Below are positions 1 to 7,385 of a stretch of 64,000 nucleotides of DNA, piece by piece. The stretch is from the NCBI RefSeq assembly GCF_048548695.1, contig NZ_JBLYIF010000006.1; one strand, given 5' to 3'. The DNA is from Neptuniibacter sp048548695. Its GTDB lineage: Bacteria > Pseudomonadota > Gammaproteobacteria > Pseudomonadales > Balneatricaceae. How positions within the stretch are numbered: position 1 is the first letter of the stretch; each line of letters begins with the position of its first letter. The translations under genes and the position numbers were made by a program. The notes beneath the pieces were generated by a model, which ran no database searches, had not been told where the DNA came from, and worked only from the letters and a program-made list of their open reading frames with translations.

Positions 1-1
1 A

Positions 2-1957
2 TCCTTTTTGATTACGATTGGTGACCGCTCTATTACCGGTCAGGTGGCGCGTGATCAGATGGTTGGTCCATGGCAGGTGCCGGTAGCGGATTGTGCCGTT
101 ACAACCAGTTCTTTTGATACCAATGCCGGTGAAGCGATGGCCATGGGCGAGCGTACTCCGCTAGCACTGGTTGATGCGCCGGCTTCAGGTCGTATGGCTA
201 TTGGTGAAACCGTTACCAATTTGGCTGCTGCGGCAATCGCGGATATTCGTGATATCAAACTTTCCGCTAACTGGATGTGTGCTGCCGGTCATCCGGGTGA
301 AGATGAAAAGCTATATGACACAGTACATGCGGTGGGTATGGAGCTTTGCCCTGAGTTGGGAATTACCATCCCGGTCGGTAAAGACTCGATGTCGATGCGC
401 ACGGTTTGGCAGGATGAGGCAGAAAGCAAATCAGTCACGGCACCTATGTCGTTAATCATTTCCGGTTTTGCCTCAGTCACTGACGTGCGTCGTACGTTAA
501 CCCCTCAGTTACGCACTGATCTGGGTGAAACCGACCTGATCCTGCTGGATCTGGGTCAGGGTCAGAATCGACTGGGTCTGTCTGCGCTGGCGCAGGTGTA
601 TAACCAGGTTGGTCAGAGTGTTCCTGATGTTGATGATGCTTCTGTGCTGGCGGCGTTCTTTGCGGCGATTCAGGAACTCAATCAGCAGGGACTTATTGTT
701 GCCTATCATGACCGTTCTGATGGTGGTTTGCTGGCAACGGTGACTGAAATGGCGTTTGCCGGCCGAGTGGGTGTTGATATTAATCTCGACATGTTGGCCG
801 CAGATAGTAATGAGTTGGCCGCAGCCATGTTCAGTGAAGAACTCGGTGCAGTGATGCAGGTGAAGCGCGCAGATCTGGAGCAAGTGCTGACAGAGCTGAA
901 TGCTGCCGGACTGGGTGACATTGCCCAAGTCATTGGTGCGCCAAATGCAGATGATTCAATCAACTTCTATTTTGATGATGAAGAGGTGTACACCGAGAGC
1001 CGCGTTACGTTGCAGCGCTGGTGGGCAGAAACCTCCTATAGAGTTCAGGCATTGCGTGATAATCCGGACTGCGCCCAGCAGGAGTTTGATGGGTTGTTGG
1101 AAACTGAGAACCCCGGCCTGAATGTGGCGCTCAGTTTCGATGTGAATGACAATGTGGCTGCACCTTACATTAATTCTGGAGCTCGCCCGGAAATGGCGAT
1201 CATTCGTGAACAGGGTGTCAATGGCCAGATCGAAATGGCTGCTGCCTTTGACCGGGCGGGTTTTGCTACCCGCGATGTTCACATGAGTGACATTCTTGAA
1301 GGTCGCATCAGTCTGGATCAGTTTAAAGGCCTGGTTGCTTGTGGCGGTTTCTCTTATGGTGATGTGCTGGGTGCGGGTGAAGGCTGGGCTAAGTCCATTT
1401 TGTTCAACACGCGTGCACGTGAGCAATTCCAGCAATTTTTTAATCGTACAGACAGTTTCGCGCTGGGTGTATGTAACGGCTGTCAGATGTTGTCGAATCT
1501 GCATGAACTTATCCCGGGATCGGACTTGTGGCCTCATTTCGTTCGCAATATGTCCGAGCAGTTTGAAGCGCGGGTGGCGATGGTGGAAGTGCAGGACAGT
1601 CCGTCTATTTTCCTGCAGGGTATGGCAGGCTCGCGAATGCCGATTGCTGTGGCGCATGGTGAGGGCAGGGCAGAGTTTGCCAGTCAGGATCATCTGGCGG
1701 CCCTGCAGTCTTCAGGCACTGCAGCGTTGCGCTATGTGAACAACCAGGGTCAGCCAACAGAGCAGTATCCGGCGAATCCGAATGGTTCTCCAGACGGCGT
1801 AACTGGGGTGACCACGCCTGATGGCCGCGTTACGATCATGATGCCGCACCCAGAGCGGGTCTTCCGGGCGGTGACCAATAGCTGGACACCTGATGAGTGG
1901 GGTGAAGATGGTGCCTGGCTGCGTATGTTCCGCAATGCCAGAGTATGGGTGGACTAA
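2..1957 (+). CDS. purL: Phosphoribosylformylglycinamidine synthase, C-terminal half (truncated by window edge)
   Basis: This is the C-terminal ~650 residues of the large single-chain FGAM synthase (about 1,295 residues in gammaproteobacteria), the fourth step of de novo purine synthesis, which turns FGAR, glutamine and ATP into FGAM in the cytoplasm. The reading frame is open to the window start, so the beginning lies upstream. Visible parts are the second AIRS-type ATP-binding half with GKDSMSM, then the class I glutamine amidotransferase domain with the nucleophile cysteine in GVCNGCQM (codon at about 1472) and the C-terminal catalytic His/Glu in PHPERVFR. The frame shows no break. A terminator follows the stop directly. 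Assignment is very secure. Confidence 0.97.
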   Translation, partial: SFLITIGDRSITGQVARDQMVGPWQVPVADCAVTTSSFDTNAGEAMAMGERTPLALVDAPASGRMAIGETVTNLAAAAIADIRDIKLSANWMCAAGHPGEDEKLYDTVHAVGMELCPELGITIPVGKDSMSMRTVWQDEAESKSVTAPMSLIISGFASVTDVRRTLTPQLRTDLGETDLILLDLGQGQNRLGLSALAQVYNQVGQSVPDVDDASVLAAFFAAIQELNQQGLIVAYHDRSDGGLLATVTEMAFAGRVGVDINLDMLAADSNELAAAMFSEELGAVMQVKRADLEQVLTELNAAGLGDIAQVIGAPNADDSINFYFDDEEVYTESRVTLQRWWAETSYRVQALRDNPDCAQQEFDGLLETENPGLNVALSFDVNDNVAAPYINSGARPEMAIIREQGVNGQIEMAAAFDRAGFATRDVHMSDILEGRISLDQFKGLVACGGFSYGDVLGAGEGWAKSILFNTRAREQFQQFFNRTDSFALGVCNGCQMLSNLHELIPGSDLWPHFVRNMSEQFEARVAMVEVQDSPSIFLQGMAGSRMPIAVAHGEGRAEFASQDHLAALQSSGTAALRYVNNQGQPTEQYPANPNGSPDGVTGVTTPDGRVTIMMPHPERVFRAVTNSWTPDEWGEDGAWLRMFRNARVWVD

Positions 1958-1968
1958 TTTAAATTAGT
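1953..1968. repeat. 16-bp perfect palindrome over the purL stop codon
   Basis: ACTAATTTAAATTAGT is a perfect 16-bp palindrome that includes the purL stop codon. It is AT-rich and lies about 20 bp before the terminator. It could be a protein-binding site or a weak hairpin in the mRNA; chance is also possible in AT-rich DNA. Confidence 0.5.
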
Positions 1969-1986
1969 GATATGCAGGTTTTAATA

Positions 1987-2014
1987 CAAAAGGCACCGGA
2001 TGGTGCCTTTTTTT
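1987..2014 (+). terminator. Rho-independent terminator of purL
   Basis: AGGCACC (1991-1997) and GGTGCCT (2002-2008) form a hairpin with a four-base loop, followed by a run of seven T, 30 bp after the purL stop. An A-rich stretch on the left extends the stem. Confidence 0.9.
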
Positions 2015-2225
2015 GCTCATAGGCCCGATAGCAATGCATTTTTTCAGCTGCTCATTGCGACATAAACCGTAATATGGTGGGTTAAATCGGCCAATGCGTT
2101 TTTTAGGCCGGTGGTCATATTAAAACTAATCTGCTTTGGTTGTTTTGTGCCTGAACCTGCAGCGGTGAAACAGGGCTGGAAATACACTGCACAGGTTTAC
2201 CTTTAATAACTAAACAGATTCAGTG
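2015..2225. other. Gene-free stretch, no recognisable content
   Basis: Between the purL terminator and the inverted-repeat element I see no credible coding region, tRNA or clear promoter. The sequence is slightly AT-rich. A small RNA cannot be excluded by eye. Confidence 0.4.
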
Positions 2226-2495
2226 CTAAGGAATCTACGAATAAGTCCAAACGTCTCTGGCTTTCAGGGCAATTTGAGATCAAGGCAGCGGTTACAGGCA
2301 TGCTGGTGGCCTGTCGAAAATCGGTAACGCAGAGATTGGATTGCCCTGAAAGCCCCATGGGGGCTGGCTTGGAAGCAGTCATCTGTTTTGTCAGGCAGCT
2401 TGGAAAGGACTTGTCATTCCACTGCGCGCCTTTCGCGCACAAGGCTAATTTATCGCCCGCAAAGAAAGTCTTGGGCTTGTTCGCAGGTTCCCTAA
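2226..2495. mobile_element. MITE-like element with imperfect terminal inverted repeats and nested hairpins
   Basis: The two ends are inverted copies of each other. The left end (2226-2250) starts CTAAGGAATCTACGAATAAG; the right end (2471-2495), read on the minus strand, starts TTAGGGAACCTGCGAACAAG. By eye 19 of 25 positions match and all differences are transitions. Inside is a perfect 15-bp inverted repeat, GGCTTTCAGGGCAAT (2259-2273) against its complement at 2340-2354, with a further stem nested within it (about 2288-2330). A third hairpin, TGCGCG/CGCGCA, lies at 2423-2439. I see no clear target-site duplication and no transposase. The minus-strand open frame across it (2203-2442, 79 codons) looks fortuitous. 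The form suggests a non-autonomous mobile repeat or a REP-like structured repeat; the family was not identified. Confidence 0.6.
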
Positions 2496-2518
2496 GGGAT
2501 AGGTGCTGTTTTGAGACA

Positions 2519-2547
2519 AAAAAAAGGTGCCTTCAAGGCACCTTTTT
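2519..2547 (-). terminator. Terminator of the OmpA-like gene (symmetrical, could act both ways)
   Basis: AAAAAGGTGCC and GGCACCTTTTT form a perfect 11-bp stem around a TTCAA loop, 16 bp past the stop of the minus-strand OmpA-like gene. A/T runs lie on both sides, so it may also stop transcription coming from the left. Confidence 0.9.
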
Positions 2548-2562
2548 AGCTTGGTTTGTCGC

Positions 2563-3177
2563 TTACTGCATGATCACTTTTTTACCGGTGATTGCGATTT
2601 CTACGCGACGGTTCGCACGCAGGCAGTCGATCAGGTCAGCACTGCGCTGGCCAGTACAGGACTTGGCAGGGGCAGTTTCACCCATGTAGCCAGTGCTGAT
2701 TTTGTTGGCATCGACACCGCCAGCTACCAGGGCATCGGATACTCTAAGTACACGGCGCTCGGAGAGGGCATCGTTATATGCATTGGTACCGATGCGATCC
2801 GCATGGCCGACCAGGCGTACTGCATCCAGCTGTTTCAGGGAAGCGATATAAGAAGTGATGTCGCTTACGCTTTCAACGTCAGTGCTGTCGAAGTCAAAGT
2901 AAACAATGTGTTTTTCTTCAGCATCAACCATTACAGGCTTAGGTACGTGAGGAGCTGGTGCAGGCTCAACAGCTGCGACAGGTGCTACATACCCTTCACA
3001 GCCTTCTACGGCATTTTCGGGCTTCCAAAAACCGTGACGCCAGCAGCCACCGGTGCCGGTTTTCCAGATGGTCTTGCCTTGAACGTCCCAGTAACCTTCG
3101 TTTTCTGGGTGTGCTTGTGCACCAGTGGCAAGGCCCATCGCCATTACCAGGCCGGTAGCAAGTGCGAGTTTTTTCAT
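2563..3177 (-). CDS. OmpA-family periplasmic peptidoglycan-binding protein (RmpM-like)
   Basis: 204 residues. A signal peptide (residues 1-22, ending GAQA) is followed by a short Trp/Cys-rich segment with GGCWRHGFW, then a Pro/Ala-rich linker, then an OmpA C-terminal domain from about residue 88 with YFDFDS, VGHADRIG, ALSERR and NRRVEI. The Asp and Arg of the last motifs are those that hold diaminopimelate in the family. A second cysteine pair (KSC...DC) sits late in the domain, as in RmpM-type proteins. There is no beta-barrel, so it is probably periplasmic and links the outer membrane to peptidoglycan, perhaps through a porin partner (inference). It is monocistronic, with its own promoter and terminator. 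Confidence 0.9.
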   Translation of the reverse strand: MKKLALATGLVMAMGLATGAQAHPENEGYWDVQGKTIWKTGTGGCWRHGFWKPENAVEGCEGYVAPVAAVEPAPAPHVPKPVMVDAEEKHIVYFDFDSTDVESVSDITSYIASLKQLDAVRLVGHADRIGTNAYNDALSERRVLRVSDALVAGGVDANKISTGYMGETAPAKSCTGQRSADLIDCLRANRRVEIAITGKKVIMQ

Positions 3178-3213
3178 GATTGCTGTCCTTACGTATGTGA
3201 TTCTTTAATTAGA

Positions 3214-3241
3214 ATGATAATAAACTGTGTGGTTATTACAA
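3214..3241 (-). promoter_or_regulatory. Candidate sigma-70 promoter of the OmpA-like gene
   Basis: Read on the minus strand, TTGTAA, a 16-bp spacer and TATCAT lie about 40 bp upstream of the ATG at 3177. AAGGACAG before the start serves as ribosome-binding site. Position and match are good, but the call is by eye only. Confidence 0.55.
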
Positions 3242-3393
3242 CATTTCCCCGGTACAACACCATTTTGAAAAATGATAATTAGGGTTCTGGTCGTAAGCAG
3301 TCTGTTATTGCGACTGTTCAGTTTTCTAGGGATTTTTCCTTCCGTGATCCCGCGTCCCTATTGTAAACGGGAACCATTATAGTTTCCGTAAAC

Positions 3394-3693
3394 CTAAGGT
3401 AGAACCTTTTTATAAGGTTTTACCATGACATTTTTATAAACACCCTGTTGCTGATATGGATCTTCGCTGGCCCATTGTGTGGCTTCTTCCAGGCTGCTGA
3501 ACTCTGCAATGACCAGGCTGCCGGTAAATCCGGCACTGCCCGGGTCTTCTGAATCGATTGCTGGATGGGGCCCAGCTATCAGTAACCGGCCTGCCTGTTT
3601 CAATGCTTCCAGTCTTGCCAGGTGCGCAGGGCGGGCTGCCAGACGTTGTTCCAAGCTGTTATCAATATCTTCAGCAATGATGGCATAATACAC
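3394..3693 (-). CDS. yciI: YciI family protein
   Basis: 99 residues, the usual length of YciI, a small ferredoxin-like-fold protein (dimeric alpha-beta barrel superfamily) of uncertain physiological role. The N-terminus MYYAIIAEDIDNSLEQRLA and the GPHPAIDSEDPG segment are typical. The start codon is GTG at 3693-3691, with a weak ribosome-binding site. It follows yciB with 9 bp between the genes, so it is probably cotranscribed and partly translationally coupled. Family assignment is firm; function is not known from sequence. Confidence 0.9.
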   Translation of the reverse strand: MYYAIIAEDIDNSLEQRLAARPAHLARLEALKQAGRLLIAGPHPAIDSEDPGSAGFTGSLVIAEFSSLEEATQWASEDPYQQQGVYKNVMVKPYKKVLP

Positions 3694-3702
3694 GGTAGGT
3701 GC

Positions 3703-4248
3703 TCACTCTTTTGGTTCTGTATTTTGAATATGGCGTGATAGGTAGAAACCCTGGCCTAAAATGAACAGCACGGTTAAACCCAACATGCCGAATAATTTGA
3801 AATCCACCCAGATATCTTCGCTGAAGCTATAGGCAACAAAAAGGTTGATAATGCCCATCGCGATGAAAAAAATGATCCAAGCAATATTCAGGTGATTCCA
3901 TACCTGAGCTGGTAAGCTGATGCTGCTCCCCATCAGGCGTTCGACAATGGTTTTCTGGCCAATAAAGTGGCTGCCAAGAAAGGCAATCGCAAACAGCCAG
4001 TTAACAACAGTAGGCTTCCACTGAATAAAGGTTTTATCCTGCAGCAAAATAGTGGCTCCGCCCAGTAGGACGACCAGCCCCAATGTCACCAGTTGCATGG
4101 TTTCGATACGGTGGGTCCGGTACCAGGTGTAGAGCATTTGTAGCAAGGTGGCAGGAATTAAAACTGCGGTTGCCATGATAATATCGCCAGTGACTTTGTA
4201 AATGACGAAAAAAATAACCACAGGTAAAAAATCGAGCAATAACTTCAT
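3703..4248 (-). CDS. yciB: Septation protein A homologue, inner-membrane protein YciB
   Basis: 181 residues with five to six hydrophobic helices and no signal peptide cleavage site. The N-terminus MKLLLDFLPVVIFFVIYKV is the YciB/IspZ signature. In E. coli the protein interacts with elongation and division proteins and affects envelope synthesis. The frame is open further upstream, but the ATG at 4248, preceded by AAGGGTTGTC, gives the normal family length. It heads a two-gene unit with yciI and is divergent from rnmA, with about 150 bp between starts for both promoters. Confidence 0.92.
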   Translation of the reverse strand: MKLLLDFLPVVIFFVIYKVTGDIIMATAVLIPATLLQMLYTWYRTHRIETMQLVTLGLVVLLGGATILLQDKTFIQWKPTVVNWLFAIAFLGSHFIGQKTIVERLMGSSISLPAQVWNHLNIAWIIFFIAMGIINLFVAYSFSEDIWVDFKLFGMLGLTVLFILGQGFYLSRHIQNTEPKE

Positions 4249-4396
4249 GACAACCCTTTTAGTTGGGGCAAACAGGCGGCGGTTTGATGGCCTGTGCCGA
4301 ATGTAATGTCGCCTAGTATAAAGTTGGTATGCTCGTATAAACAGTCCATGCTGCCATGAAGATGGCATATCTTTCCTTAATATAAACGGAATTACG

Positions 4397-5236
4397 ATGT
4401 CCCGACCTCTGCCACGCTATGATTTGCATTGTCATTCTTCAGCCTCTGATGGCACTTTGCTACCAGAGGAGCTGCTTGAGCGAGCGGTAGAAAAAGAGAT
4501 TGATGTTCTGGCGTTAACTGATCACGACACGGTAGCCGGGGTGTTGTCTTTGCAGCGCAGTGGTTTATCGAAGCAGTTAAAACTGATAAGCGGAGTTGAG
4601 TTAACCTGCCAGTGGGAGGGACGGGTGGTTCATCTGTTGGGGCTGGGTATCGATCCTGAATCCGTCTCGTTGCAAGAGTACCTGACAGGGGTGCGTCAGC
4701 TCAGAGTTGAGCGCGGCCAAAAAATTACTCAGCGTTTGCGGAAATTGCAATTGCCAGATCTGCATGATCAGGCGCGTGATATTGCTGGATCGGATGTATT
4801 GGGTCGGCCGCATATTGCAAAAGCCATGGTCGCCAGTGGAGTTGTTGGGTCAGAGCAGGAAGCATTTAAGCGTTATTTAGGTGCGGGGAAATCCGGCGAT
4901 GTAAAAGCAGTATGGCCAGAGTTGGAGACTACAGTTGCCGTGGTGACTGAGGCGAAAGGTTTTGCCTTGGTGGCACATCCCACCAAATACAAAATGACGT
5001 TCAGTAAACTTCGCCGTCTTTTACATGATTTTGTCATCGCTGGCGGACATGGCATTGAAGTGGCGTATCCGGGTGTTACATCTGAACAGCAAAAGCACCT
5101 GCTTCGCATTGCTGAACAGTATGATTTAATGGTGTCTGGTGGCAGTGATTTTCATTCACCTAGTTATACTTGGACCGAGTTGGGGAGATTTCCTCAGTTA
5201 ATGAATACTGATAACCATGTTTTGTGTCACCTGTAA
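4397..5236 (+). CDS. rnmA: PHP-domain 5'-3' exoribonuclease RnmA (RNase AM; formerly TrpH/YciV)
   Basis: 279 residues with the polymerase-histidinol-phosphatase fold. Metal-binding motifs are in order: DLHCHSSASDG at residue ~9, LTDHD at ~40, GVELTC at ~62, HPTKY at ~193, and GGSDFH near the end. E. coli RnmA trims the 5' ends of rRNAs and short RNAs. The C-terminal half shows the usual family insertion domain. It is followed by yciO at 48 bp, the same order as in E. coli and Pseudomonas, and is probably an operon with it. Confidence 0.92.
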   Translation: MSRPLPRYDLHCHSSASDGTLLPEELLERAVEKEIDVLALTDHDTVAGVLSLQRSGLSKQLKLISGVELTCQWEGRVVHLLGLGIDPESVSLQEYLTGVRQLRVERGQKITQRLRKLQLPDLHDQARDIAGSDVLGRPHIAKAMVASGVVGSEQEAFKRYLGAGKSGDVKAVWPELETTVAVVTEAKGFALVAHPTKYKMTFSKLRRLLHDFVIAGGHGIEVAYPGVTSEQQKHLLRIAEQYDLMVSGGSDFHSPSYTWTELGRFPQLMNTDNHVLCHL

Positions 5237-5284
5237 GCGAAATTTAATTTTTAATATTAGGGTTTTTGTAAGGAATATTTAGCG

Positions 5285-5905
5285 TTGAGTCAGTTTTTTC
5301 AGATCCATCCGGAAAATCCACAAGCACGTTTAATACATCAGGCGGTAGAAATTATCCGCAAGGGTGGTGTGGTTATTTATCCAACAGATTGTGCATATGC
5401 ATTGGGCTGCCATCTGGGTGATAAAAATGCAATGGAGAAAATCAAACGTATTCGTCAGTTGAGTGATAAGCATAACTTTACGCTTGTTTGTCGAGATTTA
5501 AGTGAAATAAGCACATACGCTAAGGTGGATAATACCAATTATCGTTTGCTGAAAGCTTATACCCCGGGTGCGTATACATTTATTCTGAAAGCGACTTCAG
5601 AAGTGCCGCGTAGGTTGTTGCATCCCAAGCGCCGTTCCATTGGTATCCGCATTCCCAATAACCCCATTGTTCTTGCGCTCACAGCAGAGCTTGGTGAACC
5701 GATTATGAGTACATCATTAATTCTACCGGGGGAAGCGGAACCATTAACTGATCCGTATGAGATGCGGGAATTATTACAGCATCAGGTTGATCTGGTTATT
5801 GATGGGGGGTATTGCGGCATGGAAGCAACTAGCGTAATTGACTTAACTGAGGATGTACCTGAAGTAATTCGCCAAGGTGCGGGTGAAACATCTTTATTTA
5901 ATTAA
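5285..5905 (+). CDS. yciO: Sua5/YciO/YrdC family protein YciO (threonylcarbamoyl-AMP synthase type)
   Basis: 206 residues; N-terminus MSQFFQIHPENPQARLIHQA, close to E. coli YciO. The start is TTG, with TAAGGAA 12 bp before it, and no better ATG exists. KGGVVIYPTDCAYALGC is the YrdC ATP/threonine pocket, and KRRSIGIRIPNNP and STSLILPGE also fit. Relatives make threonylcarbamoyl-AMP for tRNA t6A; YciO itself has weak activity in E. coli, and the true TsaC is expected elsewhere. In many gammaproteobacteria scpA-scpB would follow; here an H-NS gene does. Confidence 0.92.
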   Translation: MSQFFQIHPENPQARLIHQAVEIIRKGGVVIYPTDCAYALGCHLGDKNAMEKIKRIRQLSDKHNFTLVCRDLSEISTYAKVDNTNYRLLKAYTPGAYTFILKATSEVPRRLLHPKRRSIGIRIPNNPIVLALTAELGEPIMSTSLILPGEAEPLTDPYEMRELLQHQVDLVIDGGYCGMEATSVIDLTEDVPEVIRQGAGETSLFN

Positions 5906-5922
5906 ACAGCAATAAATATTTT

Positions 5923-5951
5923 TTGAAACTTGATATACTTTTGGCTATATA
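5923..5951 (+). promoter_or_regulatory. Candidate promoter of the H-NS-like gene
   Basis: TTGAAA (5923-5928), a 17-bp spacer and TATATA (5946-5951). A second choice is the extended -10 TGATATACT ending at 5939. Either would start transcription at about 5946-5958, downstream of or at the first in-frame ATG (5956), which supports the ATG at 5995 as the true start. The region is strongly AT-rich. Confidence 0.55.
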
Positions 5952-5994
5952 GATAATGACTCTCTCGAACGTTAATAAATATAGTGAAATTACC

Positions 5995-6387
5995 ATGTCA
6001 GAATTTTCAAAAGTGATCACTCGTAAAAACTCTTTGCGTAAACAGTGTCATGAACTCTCTGTCAGCGAATTAGAAAAAGTTATATCTGATCTGACGGAAA
6101 TTTTAGAAGAACGGCGCGCTGATGAGGAAGCACGTCTGGCGGAAGAACAGGAAAAACTGGCTAAAATAGAATCCATTCGTAAAACCATGCAGGAAGCTGG
6201 TGTCGATATTAGTGATTTGCTTGATCTGGTAGGTGATGCAAAACCAGTTAAGAAGAAGGTTCAGGCGAAATATCGCGTTACTGATGATGCTGGTGAAGTG
6301 CATGAATGGTCCGGCCGGGGCCGTACACCGAAAGCGTTTAATGATTACTTTGCAAAAGGATTTACTAAAGAAGATTGCCTGATTTAA
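5995..6387 (+). CDS. H-NS family nucleoid-associated DNA-binding protein
   Basis: 130 residues from the ATG at 5995; an in-frame ATG at 5956 would add 13 residues but lies at the likely transcription start. The N-terminal half is a charged coiled coil (about residues 30-75), the oligomerisation region. The C-terminal domain (about 95-130) carries YRVTDDAGEVHEWSGRGRTP, with the SGRGRTP loop that enters the minor groove of AT-rich DNA. Known relatives silence horizontally acquired AT-rich genes. It sits between yciO and rluB and has its own promoter and terminator. Its AT-rich upstream DNA suggests autoregulation (inference). Whether it is the main H-NS of this genome or a paralogue cannot be told here. 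Confidence 0.92.
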   Translation: MSEFSKVITRKNSLRKQCHELSVSELEKVISDLTEILEERRADEEARLAEEQEKLAKIESIRKTMQEAGVDISDLLDLVGDAKPVKKKVQAKYRVTDDAGEVHEWSGRGRTPKAFNDYFAKGFTKEDCLI

Positions 6388-6407
6388 AATCGGCGCTTCA
6401 GATTTAT

Positions 6408-6442
6408 GAGCCCTTTCGGCAATGCTCGAGAGGGCTTTTTTG
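6408..6442 (+). terminator. Terminator of the H-NS-like gene
   Basis: AGCCCT (6409-6414) pairs with AGGGCT (6431-6436), extended inward by CG pairs, and is followed by a T run, 21 bp after the stop. Confidence 0.8.
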
Positions 6443-6485
6443 TTTCTTGTAGATTAAAAATGCGTAATAGCATCAGGTGCGTCAA

Positions 6486-7361
6486 ATGACAGACGAAAAG
6501 CTACATAAAGTTTTGGCGCGCTCCGGATTAGGCTCACGTCGTGAGATGGAGCGTTGGATAGAAGCAGGCCGAGTAAAATTGAACGGCCAGTATGCCACGT
6601 TGGGTGATCGAGCTGGCCCGCAGGATAAAGTACAGGTTGATGGTCATGCTGTTAATTTAATGTTTGATACAGATACCCCGCGTAGGGTGCTTATCTATAA
6701 CAAGCCTCTGGGTGAAATCTGTACGCGTCATGACCCGGAGGGGCGACCTACGGTTTTTGAGAAGCTGCCGCGCCTGGAAAGCGGGCGTTGGATTGCGGTT
6801 GGCCGGTTGGATATCAATACCACTGGACTGTTGTTGTTCACGACCGATGGTGAACTGGCCAATGCGCTGATGCACCCTTCAGCACAGATTGACCGCGAGT
6901 ATGCGGTAAGAGTGCTTGGTCGGGTAAGTGATGAAACGCTTCAGCACCTGAAGGATGGTGTGTTGCTTGATGATGGTATGGCGCGTTTCTCGGATGTTCG
7001 GTTCTTCGACGGAGAGGGTGCCAACCGCTGGTATCATTGTGTGGTGATGGAAGGCCGTAACCGTGAAGTGCGTCGTTTGTGGGAGTCTCAAGGTGTTCAG
7101 GTCAGCCGCCTTAAACGGGTACGCTATGGGCCGGTTTTCATGCCCAGTGAAGCTAAGGTTGGCCAATGGAAAGAGATGCCAGGTAAAGAGGTGAACGCCC
7201 TTGCGGCAATGGTCAATCTGCCGGAAAGAGAGGTTTATCAACCTACGCCAGAACAGCGTGACCAGCAGGTGCGTCAATCGAAAAAACAGGGTTCCCGGCA
7301 AAAAGTTGAGCCGACCAGTCGGCGACGCCGTCCAGAGGGAAACAAAAAAAAGCAGCGTTAA
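6486..7361 (+). CDS. rluB: 23S rRNA pseudouridine synthase RluB (U2605 type)
   Basis: 291 residues. An S4 RNA-binding domain (residues 1-60, KLHKVLARSGLGSRREMERW) precedes the RsuA-type pseudouridine synthase domain. The catalytic Asp is in GRLDINTTGLLLFTTDGEL, with NREVRRLWE later. A basic tail ends in RRRRPEGNKKKQR. The ATG at 6486 is preferred over the GTG at 6477 because CAGG lies 8 bp upstream. The last codons form part of the terminator hairpin. RluB modifies the peptidyl-transferase region of 23S rRNA; RluE/RluF relatives lack this N-terminus, so RluB is the best choice. Confidence 0.92.
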   Translation: MTDEKLHKVLARSGLGSRREMERWIEAGRVKLNGQYATLGDRAGPQDKVQVDGHAVNLMFDTDTPRRVLIYNKPLGEICTRHDPEGRPTVFEKLPRLESGRWIAVGRLDINTTGLLLFTTDGELANALMHPSAQIDREYAVRVLGRVSDETLQHLKDGVLLDDGMARFSDVRFFDGEGANRWYHCVVMEGRNREVRRLWESQGVQVSRLKRVRYGPVFMPSEAKVGQWKEMPGKEVNALAAMVNLPEREVYQPTPEQRDQQVRQSKKQGSRQKVEPTSRRRRPEGNKKKQR

Positions 7362-7373
7362 GCTGCTTTTTTT
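7343..7373 (+). terminator. Terminator embedded in the rluB 3' end, probably also serving yciK
   Basis: AGCAGC (7351-7356) and GCTGCT (7362-7367) enclose a loop that contains the rluB TAA stop. An A run before and a T run after make it symmetrical, so it can also stop the convergent yciK transcript. Confidence 0.85.
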
Positions 7374-7385
7374 ATAGCGGTGTGG

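Noticed and set aside
956..1693. 245-codon open frame antisense to purL
   Set aside because: Lies wholly under the GATase and AIRS domains of purL; composition is the mirror of that gene.
2203..2442. 79-codon open frame on the minus strand inside the MITE-like element
   Set aside because: No ribosome-binding site, no recognised domain, and the frame crosses the structured repeats; best explained as fortuitous translation of the element.
2527..3282. 251-codon plus-strand frame over the OmpA-like gene
   Set aside because: The minus-strand gene has signal peptide, OmpA motifs, promoter and terminator; the plus-strand frame has none and begins in the terminator.
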